Origin: Dechloromonas sp.
Lineage (GTDB): Bacteria; Pseudomonadota; Gammaproteobacteria; Burkholderiales; Rhodocyclaceae
Length of the DNA stretch: 23,709 nucleotides
Reading direction: 5' to 3'
NCBI GenBank assembly: GCA_017302355.1
Contig: JAFLDQ010000042.1
Location: forward strand, 1 to 23,709
Both the position numbers and the translations under genes were made by a program. The notes under the pieces were generated by a model. That model did not search any database. It saw nothing but the letters and a program-made list of their open reading frames with translations, and was not told the DNA's origin. Below are positions 1 through 7,363 of the stretch, one piece after another; within the stretch, counting starts at the first letter, position 1; the number at the start of each line of letters is the position of its first letter.

Positions 1-153
1 CTGCTTACCGGGTAAGCTATTGAGTTGTTCGACAAAGGCAGCATTATCCGGGCTAGGGGGCAGTGCTTCGACAGTTCGGTACTGCTCGATAGTGAAATCG
101 TCGCCATAACAGAAGCGTGTAGTAGCCCGGGCGGGAGATTTCAAGAACTTCAT
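1..153 (-). CDS. Unidentified protein, N-terminal 51 codons (runs off left edge)
   Basis: Reading leftwards from the ATG at 153-151, the frame is open for 51 codons to the window edge. The translation begins MKFLKSPARATTRFCYGDD and continues with a plausible globular composition (FTIEQYRTVEALPPSP, then AAFVEQLNSLPG). I do not recognise a family. Base composition is less GC-rich than the genes to the right, with codons such as TTA, AAT and ACA. There is no strong ribosome binding site in front of this ATG. Only 23 bp separate it from the divergently oriented ALDH-like gene, which is tight for two promoters, so it could also be a remnant. What is seen is an open frame with protein-like composition; function is unknown. 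Confidence 0.42.
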   Translation of the reverse strand, partial: MKFLKSPARATTRFCYGDDFTIEQYRTVEALPPSPDNAAFVEQLNSLPGKQ

Positions 154-176
154 GCAGCAAGAAAGAGAGTCCGGAC

Positions 177-875
177 ATGGAATTTGCATCTGAAGGCCCC
201 AAGGCCATCCCGCTGTGGGTCAATGGCCATGCCTTCCTGACCGTCGCCGCCCGCTTCCACGATGTCGTCAATCCGCTGACCGGCGAAGTGCTGCACCGCG
301 TCCCGCTGTGCGGATGGGAGGAGGCGGCGGAGGCGGTGGCCGCTGCGCGCGCCGCACAGCCAGCCTGGGCCGCGTGGCTGCCGGCGCAGCGCCAGGCGGC
401 GCTGGAAGCGCTGGCCGCGGCGCTGGATCGTTACAGCGGACACTTTGCCAAGCTGCTGCGGGCGGAGACCGGTCTGGCCGACGAGCAGGTACGGGCCGAA
501 GTCGCATCTGCACTGGCCGCGTTGCGCGGGGAGGACGTCGGCGATGCCGGCGTGGTCGCCATCGTCGCAGACGCCACGCGGCCACTGGCCGGCTTTGCCG
601 AAACCGTGGCGCCGGCGTTGCGCGCGGGCGCGACGGCGATCGTCAAGCCCAGCCCGAAAGCGCCGTCGGCGGCGTTCGCCCTTTGCGAACTGTCGGCGCG
701 CGCGGGTTGGCCCGCAGGCGTCCTCAACCTGATGCAGGGAGACCGTGCGGCGATCGACGGCCTGTGCCGCGCCGCCATCGATCGCCTGGTCTTTGTCGGC
801 GAAGCGACGCTCGGCGCGCAGGTCGGCGCCATCGCCGCTGCCGCCGGCAGGCCGTTCGCGATGCGGGAGGCCTGA
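177..875 (+). CDS. Truncated aldehyde-dehydrogenase-like protein (no catalytic domain)
   Basis: The 232-residue product matches the N-terminal, cofactor-binding half of the ALDH superfamily, whose members are usually about 480-500 residues. It opens with the typical VNG...VVNPLTGEVLHRVP segment (about residues 15-42) and has the AVAAARAAQPAW helix. The NAD-binding Lys lies in IVKPSPKAPS (Lys157), followed by GWPAGVLNLMQG and a degenerate FVGEATLG in place of FTGS. It stops exactly where the ELGGK motif (general-base Glu) should begin, so the catalytic Cys half is absent. A segment before the Lys, including the usual PWN motif, is also missing. The stop overlaps the ATG of the next gene (TGATG), implying translational coupling to the 2-hydroxyacid dehydrogenase. 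A purine-rich AAGAGAG lies upstream of the ATG. It cannot be a normal ALDH; a binding role or a decayed gene are both possible. Confidence 0.8.
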   Translation: MEFASEGPKAIPLWVNGHAFLTVAARFHDVVNPLTGEVLHRVPLCGWEEAAEAVAAARAAQPAWAAWLPAQRQAALEALAAALDRYSGHFAKLLRAETGLADEQVRAEVASALAALRGEDVGDAGVVAIVADATRPLAGFAETVAPALRAGATAIVKPSPKAPSAAFALCELSARAGWPAGVLNLMQGDRAAIDGLCRAAIDRLVFVGEATLGAQVGAIAAAAGRPFAMREA

Positions 876-1831
876 TGCAGCGCATCGTCTATCTCGAACG
901 CGAGTCGATCATCGCCGAAGTCCGCCGGCCGGCCTTCGCCCATGACTGGGTGGAATACGCGCAGACGAAGCCGGAGCAGGTCGTCGAGCGCCTGCGCGGG
1001 TGCACGATCGCCATCGTCAACAAGGCGCCGCTGCCGGCTGCCGCGGTCGACGCCCTGGCGGACCTCAAAATGGTCGCCGTCGCCGCGACCGGCACCAATA
1101 TCGTCGACCTCGACGCCTGCCGCAGGCAGGGCGTCGTCGTCAGCAACATCCGCGGCTACGCAGGGCACACGGTGCCGGAACACGCGATCGCCCTGCTGCT
1201 GGCGCTGTCGCGCAACCTGATCGCCTGGCGCGAGTCGGTGCGGGCCGGGCGCTGGCAGCGGTCCGGCCAGTTCTGCCTGTTCGACCATCCGATCCGCGAC
1301 CTGCACGGCGCGACGCTCGGCCTGATCGGCAGCGGCAGCCTCGGCAACGGCGTCGCCCGTCTCGCCGGGGCGTTCGGCATGCGCGTCTTGCGCGCCGAGC
1401 GCAAGGGGGCGCCGCTGACGCGTCCCGGTTACAGCGAATTTGAGCAGGTAATTTGCGCGGCCGATGCCATCAGCCTGCATTGTCCGCTGACGCCGCGGAC
1501 GCTGGGGCTGATCGGCGAAGCCGAACTGCGCGCGATGAAGCCTTCGGCGCTGCTGATCAACACGGCGCGCGGCGGTCTGGTCGACGAGGCGGCGCTGATC
1601 CGCGCCCTGCGCGAGGGCTGGATCGCCGGCGCCGGGTTCGACGTCATCACCGCCGAACCGCCGCCGGCGGGGCATCCGATGGTCGATCCCGGCTTGCTGG
1701 CGCTGCCCAACTTCCTGCTGACGCCGCATGTCGCCTGGGCCAGCCGGCCGGCGATGCAGGCGCTGGCCGACCAGCTGATCGACAACATCGAAGCGTTCGT
1801 CGCGGGCAACCCGCGCAACCGGGTGGCCTGA
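875..1831 (+). CDS. D-2-hydroxyacid dehydrogenase (glycerate dehydrogenase/hydroxypyruvate reductase-like)
   Basis: The 318-residue protein has the layout of NAD(P)-dependent D-isomer 2-hydroxyacid dehydrogenases, which interconvert 2-oxoacids and D-2-hydroxyacids in the cytoplasm. The Rossmann dinucleotide motif is GSGSLG (residues 152-157). The catalytic triad is visible as Arg232 (NTARGG), Glu261 (ITAEPP) and His285 (TPHVAW). The stretch ending in AERKGAP resembles glycerate dehydrogenases, so hydroxypyruvate/glycerate is a reasonable substrate guess, not proof. I chose the ATG that overlaps the upstream stop by one base (TGATG). A longer reading in this frame would run through the ALDH-like gene in the wrong frame. 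Coupling with the ALDH-like gene suggests joint expression. Confidence 0.92.
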   Translation: MQRIVYLERESIIAEVRRPAFAHDWVEYAQTKPEQVVERLRGCTIAIVNKAPLPAAAVDALADLKMVAVAATGTNIVDLDACRRQGVVVSNIRGYAGHTVPEHAIALLLALSRNLIAWRESVRAGRWQRSGQFCLFDHPIRDLHGATLGLIGSGSLGNGVARLAGAFGMRVLRAERKGAPLTRPGYSEFEQVICAADAISLHCPLTPRTLGLIGEAELRAMKPSALLINTARGGLVDEAALIRALREGWIAGAGFDVITAEPPPAGHPMVDPGLLALPNFLLTPHVAWASRPAMQALADQLIDNIEAFVAGNPRNRVA

Positions 1832-1898
1832 GCATGCGCGGAGCCATCCGGCAGCCGGGCCCCCGGCCATCCTTCCGAACCCTGTGGGGAGAAGCGCC

Positions 1899-2138
1899 AT
1901 GAACATCACGCTGGCCGTGCGCGGCGAATACATCCAGCTCGATCAGCTGCTCAAGGCGACCGGCCTGTGCGACTCGGGCGGCGCGGCGCATGCGGCGATC
2001 GCCGAGGGGCGGGTGCGGGTGGATGCCGCGGTCGACACCCGGAAACGGGCGAAATTGCACCCCGGTCAGACGGTGAGTTTCGCGGGCGCCGTGGTGAAAC
2101 TGGTTGCGGCGCAGGCGCAAGGCCCGGCCGCAACCTGA
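1899..2138 (+). CDS. Small S4-domain RNA-binding protein (YbcJ-like)
   Basis: This 79-residue protein is almost entirely one S4 RNA-binding fold. It contains the IQLDQLLKATGLCDSGGAA helix pair, the AEGRVRVDAAVDTRKRAKLHPG loop core and a closing VSFAGAVVKLV strand. S4 proteins of this size bind structured RNA, usually ribosomal; the specific target is not shown by sequence. A GTG occurs further upstream in the same frame at 1884, but a GGGGAG ribosome binding site at 1886-1891 lies 7 bases before the ATG at 1899, which decides the start. It ends 6 bp from the convergent DUF47 gene. Confidence 0.88.
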   Translation: MNITLAVRGEYIQLDQLLKATGLCDSGGAAHAAIAEGRVRVDAAVDTRKRAKLHPGQTVSFAGAVVKLVAAQAQGPAAT

Positions 2139-2144
2139 CCGGGT

Positions 2145-2813
2145 TCAGGCGATCTTGACGACGATGTCGTGCAGCGTGTTGCCGGCGGCGGCGACGCGGT
2201 CGGCGGCGTTCGACAGGTGACGGTAGATTTCGCGGCGCTTGAACATGTTGATGTAGTCGTCGCCCTGGAACAGCTCGGCAATTGCCCGGCGGTAGGCCTT
2301 TTCGCACTTGCGCTCGCACTTGCGCGCGGAATCGGCGTCGGCCGCCGCCGACTTGGGGTCGGTGGCGAGGCGGTTGAAGCCCAGCGCCAGCGCATCGGTG
2401 CCCATCTTGATGTGCATCGCCATTTCCAGGCAGTGCTTGTCGGTGCCCAGGCCGAGAACGTTCATCTCGTTGACCGTCGTCTTGCAATAGTTGGTGATCT
2501 CGTCGAGGTGCATGATCGCGCGGTGCAGGTCCTCGCGGTCGATCGGCGTCGAGAACGCTTCGTTCAGTTCGTGCAGGTTGTGCGCCTTAATCGTGTCCGC
2601 CTCATGCTCGTCGGCGCGGATGCGCTCGCCGATCGCCTGGTCGCCGGTCTCCATGAATTCGACCAGGTATCCCGTGGTTGTCGCGACGTGGTTGCACTGA
2701 TTGGCGAGCGCGCCGAAGAAGTCCCCCATCTTGGGGAAAACCCGTTCGAACAGCTTGCGGAAGGTGGAAGGTTCGGCCGATGCGGCGTGGTCATTCGTGG
2801 CAGGAGCGTTCAT
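2145..2813 (-). CDS. DUF47/PhoU-like phosphate transport accessory protein
   Basis: The 222-residue all-helical protein resembles the TIGR00153/DUF47 family of PhoU-like proteins, which typically sit beside PiT transporters and are thought to modulate them. Supporting features are the FRKLFERVFPKMGDFFGAL opening and the ERIRADEHEADTIKAHNLHEL helix carrying E/D residues of the PhoU-type metal-binding pattern. TPIDREDLHRAIMHLDEI and a C-terminal RHLSNAADRVAAAGNTLHDIV helix are also present. Its ATG overlaps the stop of the upstream PiT gene by 4 bp (ATGA), so the two are one translation-coupled unit. A cytoplasmic location is expected, as no signal or membrane segment is seen. Confidence 0.92.
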   Translation of the reverse strand: MNAPATNDHAASAEPSTFRKLFERVFPKMGDFFGALANQCNHVATTTGYLVEFMETGDQAIGERIRADEHEADTIKAHNLHELNEAFSTPIDREDLHRAIMHLDEITNYCKTTVNEMNVLGLGTDKHCLEMAMHIKMGTDALALGFNRLATDPKSAAADADSARKCERKCEKAYRRAIAELFQGDDYINMFKRREIYRHLSNAADRVAAAGNTLHDIVVKIA

Positions 2814-3865
2814 GGCTTGCAGGTTCCCAGGTAGAGGTTGAGCAGGGCGTAGCAGACGATGGAGACAAAGGCCGAGCCGGGGATGGTGATGACCCAGGTG
2901 ACGGCGATGTCGCCGGCCTTCTTCCAGCGGACCGCGCGCGGATTGTCGGCGGAGCCGATACCCATGATCGAGGTGGCGACGACGTGCGTCGTCGACACCG
3001 GGGCGCCGATCACCGAGGCGGTGAGGATGACCAGCGCCGAGGTCAGCTGCGAGCTGAGGGCGTGGATCGGGCGCACCCGGAAGATCGCGAAGCCGAGGGT
3101 GCGGACGATGCGCCAGCCGCCGGACAGGATGCCCAGCGTGATCGCCGTGGCGCAGGCCAGCATCACCCAGAAGGGCACCTCGAAGGTCGGAATGAAGCCG
3201 CCGAGGAGGAGCACCAGGGTCAGCATGCCCATGCTCTTCTGCGCGTCGTTGGCGCCGTGCGAGAAGGCGAGGCCGGCGGCGGTGAAGAACTGGGCGCCGC
3301 GCAGCTTCGAGTTGACCGCCGGCGTCGCCCGGTTGAGCAGGGCGCCCATGATGCGCTTGACCAGGAAGCCGACGCCGAAGCCGATGATGGGCGACAGGAG
3401 CAGCGCGGCCAACACCTTGACGATGCCGGTGACGTGCCCGTGCATCAGTTCGCTGAAGCCCCAGACGACGTGGTCGGCGCCGACCGAGACGACGACCGCA
3501 CCGGCGATGCCGCCGACCAGCGCGTGCGACGACGACGACGGGATGCCGAAGTACCAGGTGGCGAGGTTCCAGACGATGGCGCCGATCAGGCCGCAGATCA
3601 GGATCGCCAGCGACAGGATCGTCTGGACATCGTTGAGCGTCACGAACTTGCCGATGGTGTTGGCCACCGCCGTGCCGCCGAGCAGCGGTCCGAGAAACTC
3701 GAAGGTGCCGACGATGATTACCGCCTGCGCCGGCGTCATCGCGCGCGACGCGATGATCGTCGCGACGATGTTGGCGGCGTCGTGGAAGCCGTTGGTGTAA
3801 TCGAAGAAGAGCACGATCACGACGGCGGTGACGGCCAGCCAGAAAATCACGTTTGGATCAGCCAT
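2810..3865 (-). CDS. pit: PiT-family inorganic phosphate transporter
   Basis: This roughly 351-residue multispanning protein carries both halves of the PiT signature. These are FDYTNGFHDAANIVAT near the N terminus and LAFSHGANDAQKSMGML in the second half, with the usual SSSSHALVGG and PVSTTHVVATSIMGIG segments. PiT proteins are low-affinity inner-membrane phosphate (or metal-phosphate) symporters. Two adjacent ATG codons exist (3868 and 3865). The GGGGAGGA ribosome binding site touches the first and sits better spaced for the second, so 3865 is used here; the choice changes one residue. The downstream DUF47 gene overlaps by 4 bp. The 254-bp region upstream probably holds the operon promoter. 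Confidence 0.95.
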   Translation of the reverse strand: MADPNVIFWLAVTAVVIVLFFDYTNGFHDAANIVATIIASRAMTPAQAVIIVGTFEFLGPLLGGTAVANTIGKFVTLNDVQTILSLAILICGLIGAIVWNLATWYFGIPSSSSHALVGGIAGAVVVSVGADHVVWGFSELMHGHVTGIVKVLAALLLSPIIGFGVGFLVKRIMGALLNRATPAVNSKLRGAQFFTAAGLAFSHGANDAQKSMGMLTLVLLLGGFIPTFEVPFWVMLACATAITLGILSGGWRIVRTLGFAIFRVRPIHALSSQLTSALVILTASVIGAPVSTTHVVATSIMGIGSADNPRAVRWKKAGDIAVTWVITIPGSAFVSIVCYALLNLYLGTCKP

Positions 3866-3868
3866 CAT

Positions 3869-4122
3869 TCCTCCCCTGTGGTAATGCTGACACTGGTGCT
3901 TCGCGAGTCGATCGGGAAATTGTTTTCATGACGATTTTCCTCGTGACATCCCGGTGGCGCGAATATAGCGCAAGTATTTCCGGGGTGCGCCATTTTTTCG
4001 CGTCATACCATCGAGATTCAGCATTTCCGGCAAATGCCTTTTCATGACATCCGGGCTGTCCGCCCGTGGCGACGGAAGGCGCCCGTTGCGGCGCGCACGG
4101 CGCGGATGTTCCCGACCTCGGA
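3869..4122 (-). promoter_or_regulatory. Leader/promoter region of pit-DUF47 with repeated TTTTCATGAC
   Basis: This is a 254-bp gene-free stretch with AT-rich patches. The 10-mer TTTTCATGAC occurs twice in direct orientation, at 3923-3932 and 4039-4048. On the pit strand it reads GTCATGAAAA, loosely like a Pho-box half site, but I do not see two half sites at the usual 11-bp period. A short inverted repeat GCATTT-N5-AAATGC lies at 4021-4037. On the minus strand a TATATT (3967-3962) could be a -10 element, but no convincing -35 precedes it. Regulation by phosphate is inference from context only. Confidence 0.4.
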
Positions 4123-5031
4123 TCAGCAGCCCTTGCCGTCCGGAATCCGCGAGAATCCGAAGCCGCCGCCTCCGGACTGCGCCGGCTGGATGCAGATGGT
4201 CATGTTCAGCGCCCGCGCCGAGCGGCGCAGGTCGGCGGGGAAGGGGGCGAACGGCACCGACTGCTCGACCACCGATCGGACGAAGGCGATCTGCTCCTGC
4301 TGGTCGCCGGCATTGAGAATCCTGAAACTCTGCAATGAGCCGTCCGGGTTGAGGCGGACCCGTACCGCCGCGTTCTTCAGCCCCCGCGTCCGCGGGTCAT
4401 TGCGCACGAAGCCGGCGCTGCGGTTGAGCTTCCGGACCAGCGCATCGAGATACATCTCCAGGCTGAACGGATCGGGCGGTTCGCTGTTCGGCAGGCGTTC
4501 GAGAATCTCGCTGCCCTCGTGTTCCTGACGGGCCTGCTGGCGGCCGTACTCGCGGGCCATGGCCAGCGAGCGCTGGGCGAGGCCGGGGCGCGGGCTGGCC
4601 TGCGGCTGGCGCTCGAGTTCGCGCAGGAAGCTGTTCATTTCCTCCTTCTGCGCGACGGTCCACTTCGGCGCCGGCTGGCTGGCAGCCTTCCCCTTCGGCT
4701 TGTTCATCGCCAGCACCGGCCGCCGCTCCGCCGATTTCGCCGGCGGCGACCTGCGCGCCGGCGGTTCGGGCGGCATCGGCGGGGCGGGCACCGCCTCCTG
4801 CGGCTTGACCGCCGGCGCGGCGAAGCTCGCTTCGAGGCGGGTCGCCGCGCGCTCGGTCTTCGGTTTCTGCTGCGGGATCAGCGCGACGATCCCGTGCAGG
4901 AGCAGCGAGGCGGCGATCGCCAGCTGCAGTGAACGTTTCTTGCGGGAGGTCTGATCGGCCAGCTCGCGCTTCAGCTCGGCGACTTCGAGGAGCAGGGCGC
5001 GCTGCGTGCCGGGTGTTTCCGGATCGGGCAT
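4123..5031 (-). CDS. TonB/TolA-like C-terminal domain protein, membrane-anchored
   Basis: The 302-residue product has a short cytoplasmic N terminus with a likely coiled-coil (residues about 12-30). A single membrane span follows (LQLAIAASLLLHGIVALIP, about 35-53), then a Pro/Ala-rich periplasmic linker (PAPPMPPEPPARR). The C-terminal domain (about residues 210-290) has the TonB/TolA-type pattern VRVRLNPDGSLQSFRIL...SVVEQSVPFAPFP. Such proteins span the periplasm and transmit inner-membrane energy to outer-membrane partners. No exbB/exbD or TonB-dependent receptor gene is adjacent, so the partner is unknown. The start is the ATG at 5031; the frame is open further upstream, but that extension is Arg/Cys-rich and not protein-like. 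The last residue is Cys. Confidence 0.8.
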   Translation of the reverse strand: MPDPETPGTQRALLLEVAELKRELADQTSRKKRSLQLAIAASLLLHGIVALIPQQKPKTERAATRLEASFAAPAVKPQEAVPAPPMPPEPPARRSPPAKSAERRPVLAMNKPKGKAASQPAPKWTVAQKEEMNSFLRELERQPQASPRPGLAQRSLAMAREYGRQQARQEHEGSEILERLPNSEPPDPFSLEMYLDALVRKLNRSAGFVRNDPRTRGLKNAAVRVRLNPDGSLQSFRILNAGDQQEQIAFVRSVVEQSVPFAPFPADLRRSARALNMTICIQPAQSGGGGFGFSRIPDGKGC

Positions 5032-5367
5032 CGGCCGGATTCTAGCCGGCGCGCCCGCCCCGGTCGACCTCGTCGCCCGTCGGCGGGCGCAAGAAACCGT
5101 CCAGACGGGCAACCAATACAAGGATCATCCCGCTTCCTTCCGACCGACCAGGGCGCGATGCGCGCACTGCCGCGCTGGCGGATCGACGATTGCCGCAGCG
5201 GCCTCCGGGGGCTCGCAAGGCGCATCGCGGCATTGCTGAACGCTTCGCGCCGGGGCGAAACATCCTCTTTCGCGGCGTGCCCGCCGCTGGCAGAATGAGC
5301 ATTGCCGGACGCAAGGGGCGGCTTTGCCGTCCGCGGCCCCGATCCACCGACTGCCCGGGAGTGGTCG
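5032..5367. other. 336-bp divergent intergenic region
   Basis: The region lies between the TonB-like gene (leftwards) and the CDF-like gene (rightwards) and should hold both promoters. I see no gene in it; the open frames across it are Arg/Ala/Gly-rich and lack start signals. Close to the CDF gene there is a bulged hairpin, GGACG(-)CAA at 5307-5314 against TTGCCGTCC at 5324-5332, which could form in the CDF mRNA leader. A GGGAG ribosome binding site lies at 5357-5361. No convincing sigma-70 promoter was found. Confidence 0.4.
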
Positions 5368-6323
5368 ATGAAGAGCGGCGATCACGATCACGACCACGAT
5401 GACCACGACCACGCCAGGCGCGGCCACGGCCACCATCACCATCACGGGACGGCCGGCCGGACGCTCGGCATCGCGCTCGTCCTGACCCCCGGCTTCTCCG
5501 TCGTCGAATTCGTCGCCGGCTGGCGCGCCGGCTCGCTGGCCCTGCTCGCCGACTCCGGGCGCATGGTCAGCGACGGGGCCGCCCTCGGGCTCTCGGCCCT
5601 GGCGGCCTGGCTGGCGGCGCGGCCGCCCAGCCGGCGCCATACCTATGGACTGGGCAAGGCCGAACTGCTGGCGGCGCTGGTCAATGCGCTGTCGATGCTT
5701 GCCGTCGTCCTGCTGATCGGCATGGAAGCCTGGCGCCGCCTGCAGGCGCCGGCCGAGATCGACGGCGAGCGTCGGCGGCCTGGCCATCGCCGGCCTGCTG
5801 GTCAATCTGCTGGTCGCCTGGGTGCTGTCGCGCGGCGAGCCGAATCTCAATGTGCGCGGGGCGCTGCTGCACGTCATGGGCGATGCGCTGGGATCGGTGG
5901 CCGCCATCGTCGCCGGCGCGGTCATCTACTTTACCGGCTGGACGCCGATCGACCCGCTGCTCTCGCTGCTGATCGGCGGGCTGATTCTCTCCTCCAGCGT
6001 CGCGCCGCTGCGTGAGGCGTTGCACGCCGCGCTCGACGGCGTGCCGGCGCACATTGAGCTCGACGCCCTCGGCCGGCAGCTGGCGCGGGTGGCCGGCGTC
6101 CACGAAGTGCACCACCTGCACGTCTGGCCGATCGGCGCCGAGCGCCTGGCCCTCTCCACCCACGTCCGCGTCGACCGCGTGGCCGACTGGCCGCGGACAC
6201 TGGGCGCGTTGGGCGAGGTCACAGCGCAGCACGGGATCGGCCATGCCACCTTCCAGCCGGCGCACGTGCGCAACGGCGAGGCGCACGTGCGCCGGTGCGC
6301 TTCCGGCGGCACGACGCGCCTAG
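5368..6323 (+). pseudogene. Frameshifted CDF-family cation efflux protein (CzcD/ZnT-like)
   Basis: A cation diffusion facilitator (divalent-metal/proton antiporter of the inner membrane) is spread over two frames. The first runs from the ATG at 5368 with a His/Asp-rich metal-binding N terminus (HDHDHDDHDH, HGHHHHH). TM1-TM2 (VVEFVAGWRAGSLALLADSG) and the RRHTYGLGKAELLAAL segment follow, up to about 5766. The match resumes one base out of phase as SVGGLAIAGLLVNLLVAWVL. It continues with the HVMGDALGSV metal site, later TM helices and the cytoplasmic domain to about 6300. Deleting one G near 5767 restores the family sequence (...IDGSVGGLA). In TM2 the metal-ligand His of the usual HxxxD is Arg (GRMVSD). 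The second frame has no stop where the family ends and would run to 6901 through the opposite-strand thioesterase; the nearest stop in another frame is TAG 6321-6323, used here as a nominal end. Sequencing error could explain part of this. Confidence 0.8.
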
Positions 6324-6781
6324 CCGGTGAAGCTCTCCGGCATCTGCAGGGCGACGACCTCGCCGCGGGCGGTGGCGACGCCGTCGGCATGGACGGTGGC
6401 CTCGACCACCACCTTGCGCCCCTTGATCTCCTTGACCCGGCCGCGAATCTCGAGCAGCGGGCCGAGCGGCGTCGGCTTCAGGTAGCTGACCTGCAGCGAG
6501 CCGGTGACGAAGCGGAAGGCCGGCAGGCTGTCCAGCGGCCGGTTCTCGGCGCGGTACATGGCAGCGGCGGCGGTGCCGGTGCAGTGGCAGTCGATCAGCG
6601 AGGCGAGCAGGCCGCCATAGACGAAACCGGGGATCGCCGTGTGTTCGGGCCGCGGCTGAAAGCGCGTGACGCTCTCGTCGCCCTCCCAGCAGGTCTTGAT
6701 CTGGTGGCCGGCGGCGTTGAGCCGGCCGCAGCCGTAGCAGTGGGCGACGGATTCCGGGTAGTAGTCCTGGAAGGCTTGCAT
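6320..6781 (-). CDS. PaaI-like hotdog-fold thioesterase
   Basis: The 153-residue protein has the PaaI/YbgC hotdog pattern. A Cys-containing CYGCG motif lies near residues 15-19, with the core PGFVYGGLLASLIDCH (the HGG-like turn and helix with catalytic Asp) and the LQVSYLKPTPLG and KGRKVVVEATV strands. Members hydrolyse acyl-CoA thioesters in the cytoplasm; the substrate is not evident. The frame is open to 7096, but GAGGAA lies just before the ATG at 6781 and the region upstream is Arg-rich and not protein-like, so 6781 is chosen. Its stop lies at the 3' end of the broken CDF gene on the other strand. Confidence 0.88.
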   Translation of the reverse strand: MQAFQDYYPESVAHCYGCGRLNAAGHQIKTCWEGDESVTRFQPRPEHTAIPGFVYGGLLASLIDCHCTGTAAAAMYRAENRPLDSLPAFRFVTGSLQVSYLKPTPLGPLLEIRGRVKEIKGRKVVVEATVHADGVATARGEVVALQMPESFTG

Positions 6782-6977
6782 GGCGGGTTCCTCGAAGGTT
6801 CGTTCGGTGGGGAAGGGTCGGTTCGTTCCCGGCTGCCAGACGATCGCCGCCATGCCAAGGAAGGCGATGGCGGCGCCCGACAGATCCCGGAGCGTCAATG
6901 ATACGCCGTCGACCAGGCGCCGCCAGAGCCGCCCGCCGGGCGGCGGGCGCCGGGAAAGCGCCATAATCTCTCGCATC

Positions 6978-7304
6978 ATGTCTTCCCGCTCGCCATCGGC
7001 CATCCCCAACCGCCTCGAAACCCTGCGCGTGCTTCGACTGATGGGCGATTTCGAGCCGATCCTGATGCTGGCCGGCAGCGACGATGGCTTCGGCACGCGG
7101 TGGACGCTGAGCGGCCAGCAGGTGCAGCCGGCGATCGCCTGTTACCTGATGGAAGCCGGCTACGTCAGCGAAACCGGCAAGACCGAGCTGGGCGCCCGCC
7201 AGCTGTCCCTGACCGCCGATGGCAAGCTTTTTCGCGACCACGGCGTGCGCTGGTGGGAGAGCCTGAGCCTTTTCGAGAAGCTGAAGGTGACGCTCCTGGG
7301 CTGA
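6978..7304 (+). CDS. Small hypothetical protein, possible winged-helix fold
   Basis: This 108-residue product starts MSSRSPSAIPNRLETLRVL and includes TRWTLSGQQVQPAIACYL, MEAGYVSETGKTELGARQL and a SLTADGKLFRDHGVRWW segment. The order helix-helix-helix then a strand-turn-strand (YVSETG...LSLTADG) looks like a winged-helix module, but I cannot name a family and no DNA target is evident. The frame extends further upstream, but that part overlaps the thioesterase promoter and is low-complexity Arg/Ser/Pro. Its own promoter must lie in the 196-bp divergent spacer 6782-6977. It ends 59 bp from the convergent reductase gene. Confidence 0.65.
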   Translation: MSSRSPSAIPNRLETLRVLRLMGDFEPILMLAGSDDGFGTRWTLSGQQVQPAIACYLMEAGYVSETGKTELGARQLSLTADGKLFRDHGVRWWESLSLFEKLKVTLLG

Positions 7305-7323
7305 ATGCGGAGCCTGGCGCCCG

Positions 7324-7338
7324 GCCGCCGTTGGCGGC
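7324..7338. terminator. GC hairpin between convergent genes
   Basis: GCCGCC-GTT-GGCGGC forms a 6-bp stem with a 3-base loop in the 59-bp gap between the convergent genes ending at 7304 and 7364. Wider pairing CTGG...CCAG flanks it. There is no T tract on either strand, so a role in termination is only plausible. Confidence 0.35.
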
Positions 7339-7363
7339 GCTGGCCAGAACCGAGGGCAGCGCT

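Noticed and set aside
215..874. Upstream extension of the 2-hydroxyacid dehydrogenase frame
   Set aside because: The extension is a Gly/Arg-rich out-of-frame reading of the ALDH-like gene; the ATG at 875 gives the normal family length.
2678..3931. 417-codon plus-strand frame opposite the PiT gene
   Set aside because: The translation is a run of Asp/Arg/Gly/Ala-rich sequence with no family pattern; it is a shadow of the GC-rich PiT gene, which has clear motifs.
6324..6901. Continuation of the CDF second frame through the thioesterase gene
   Set aside because: Family similarity ends near 6300; the rest is the antisense of a convincing thioesterase, so the extension is read-through after a lost stop or frameshift.
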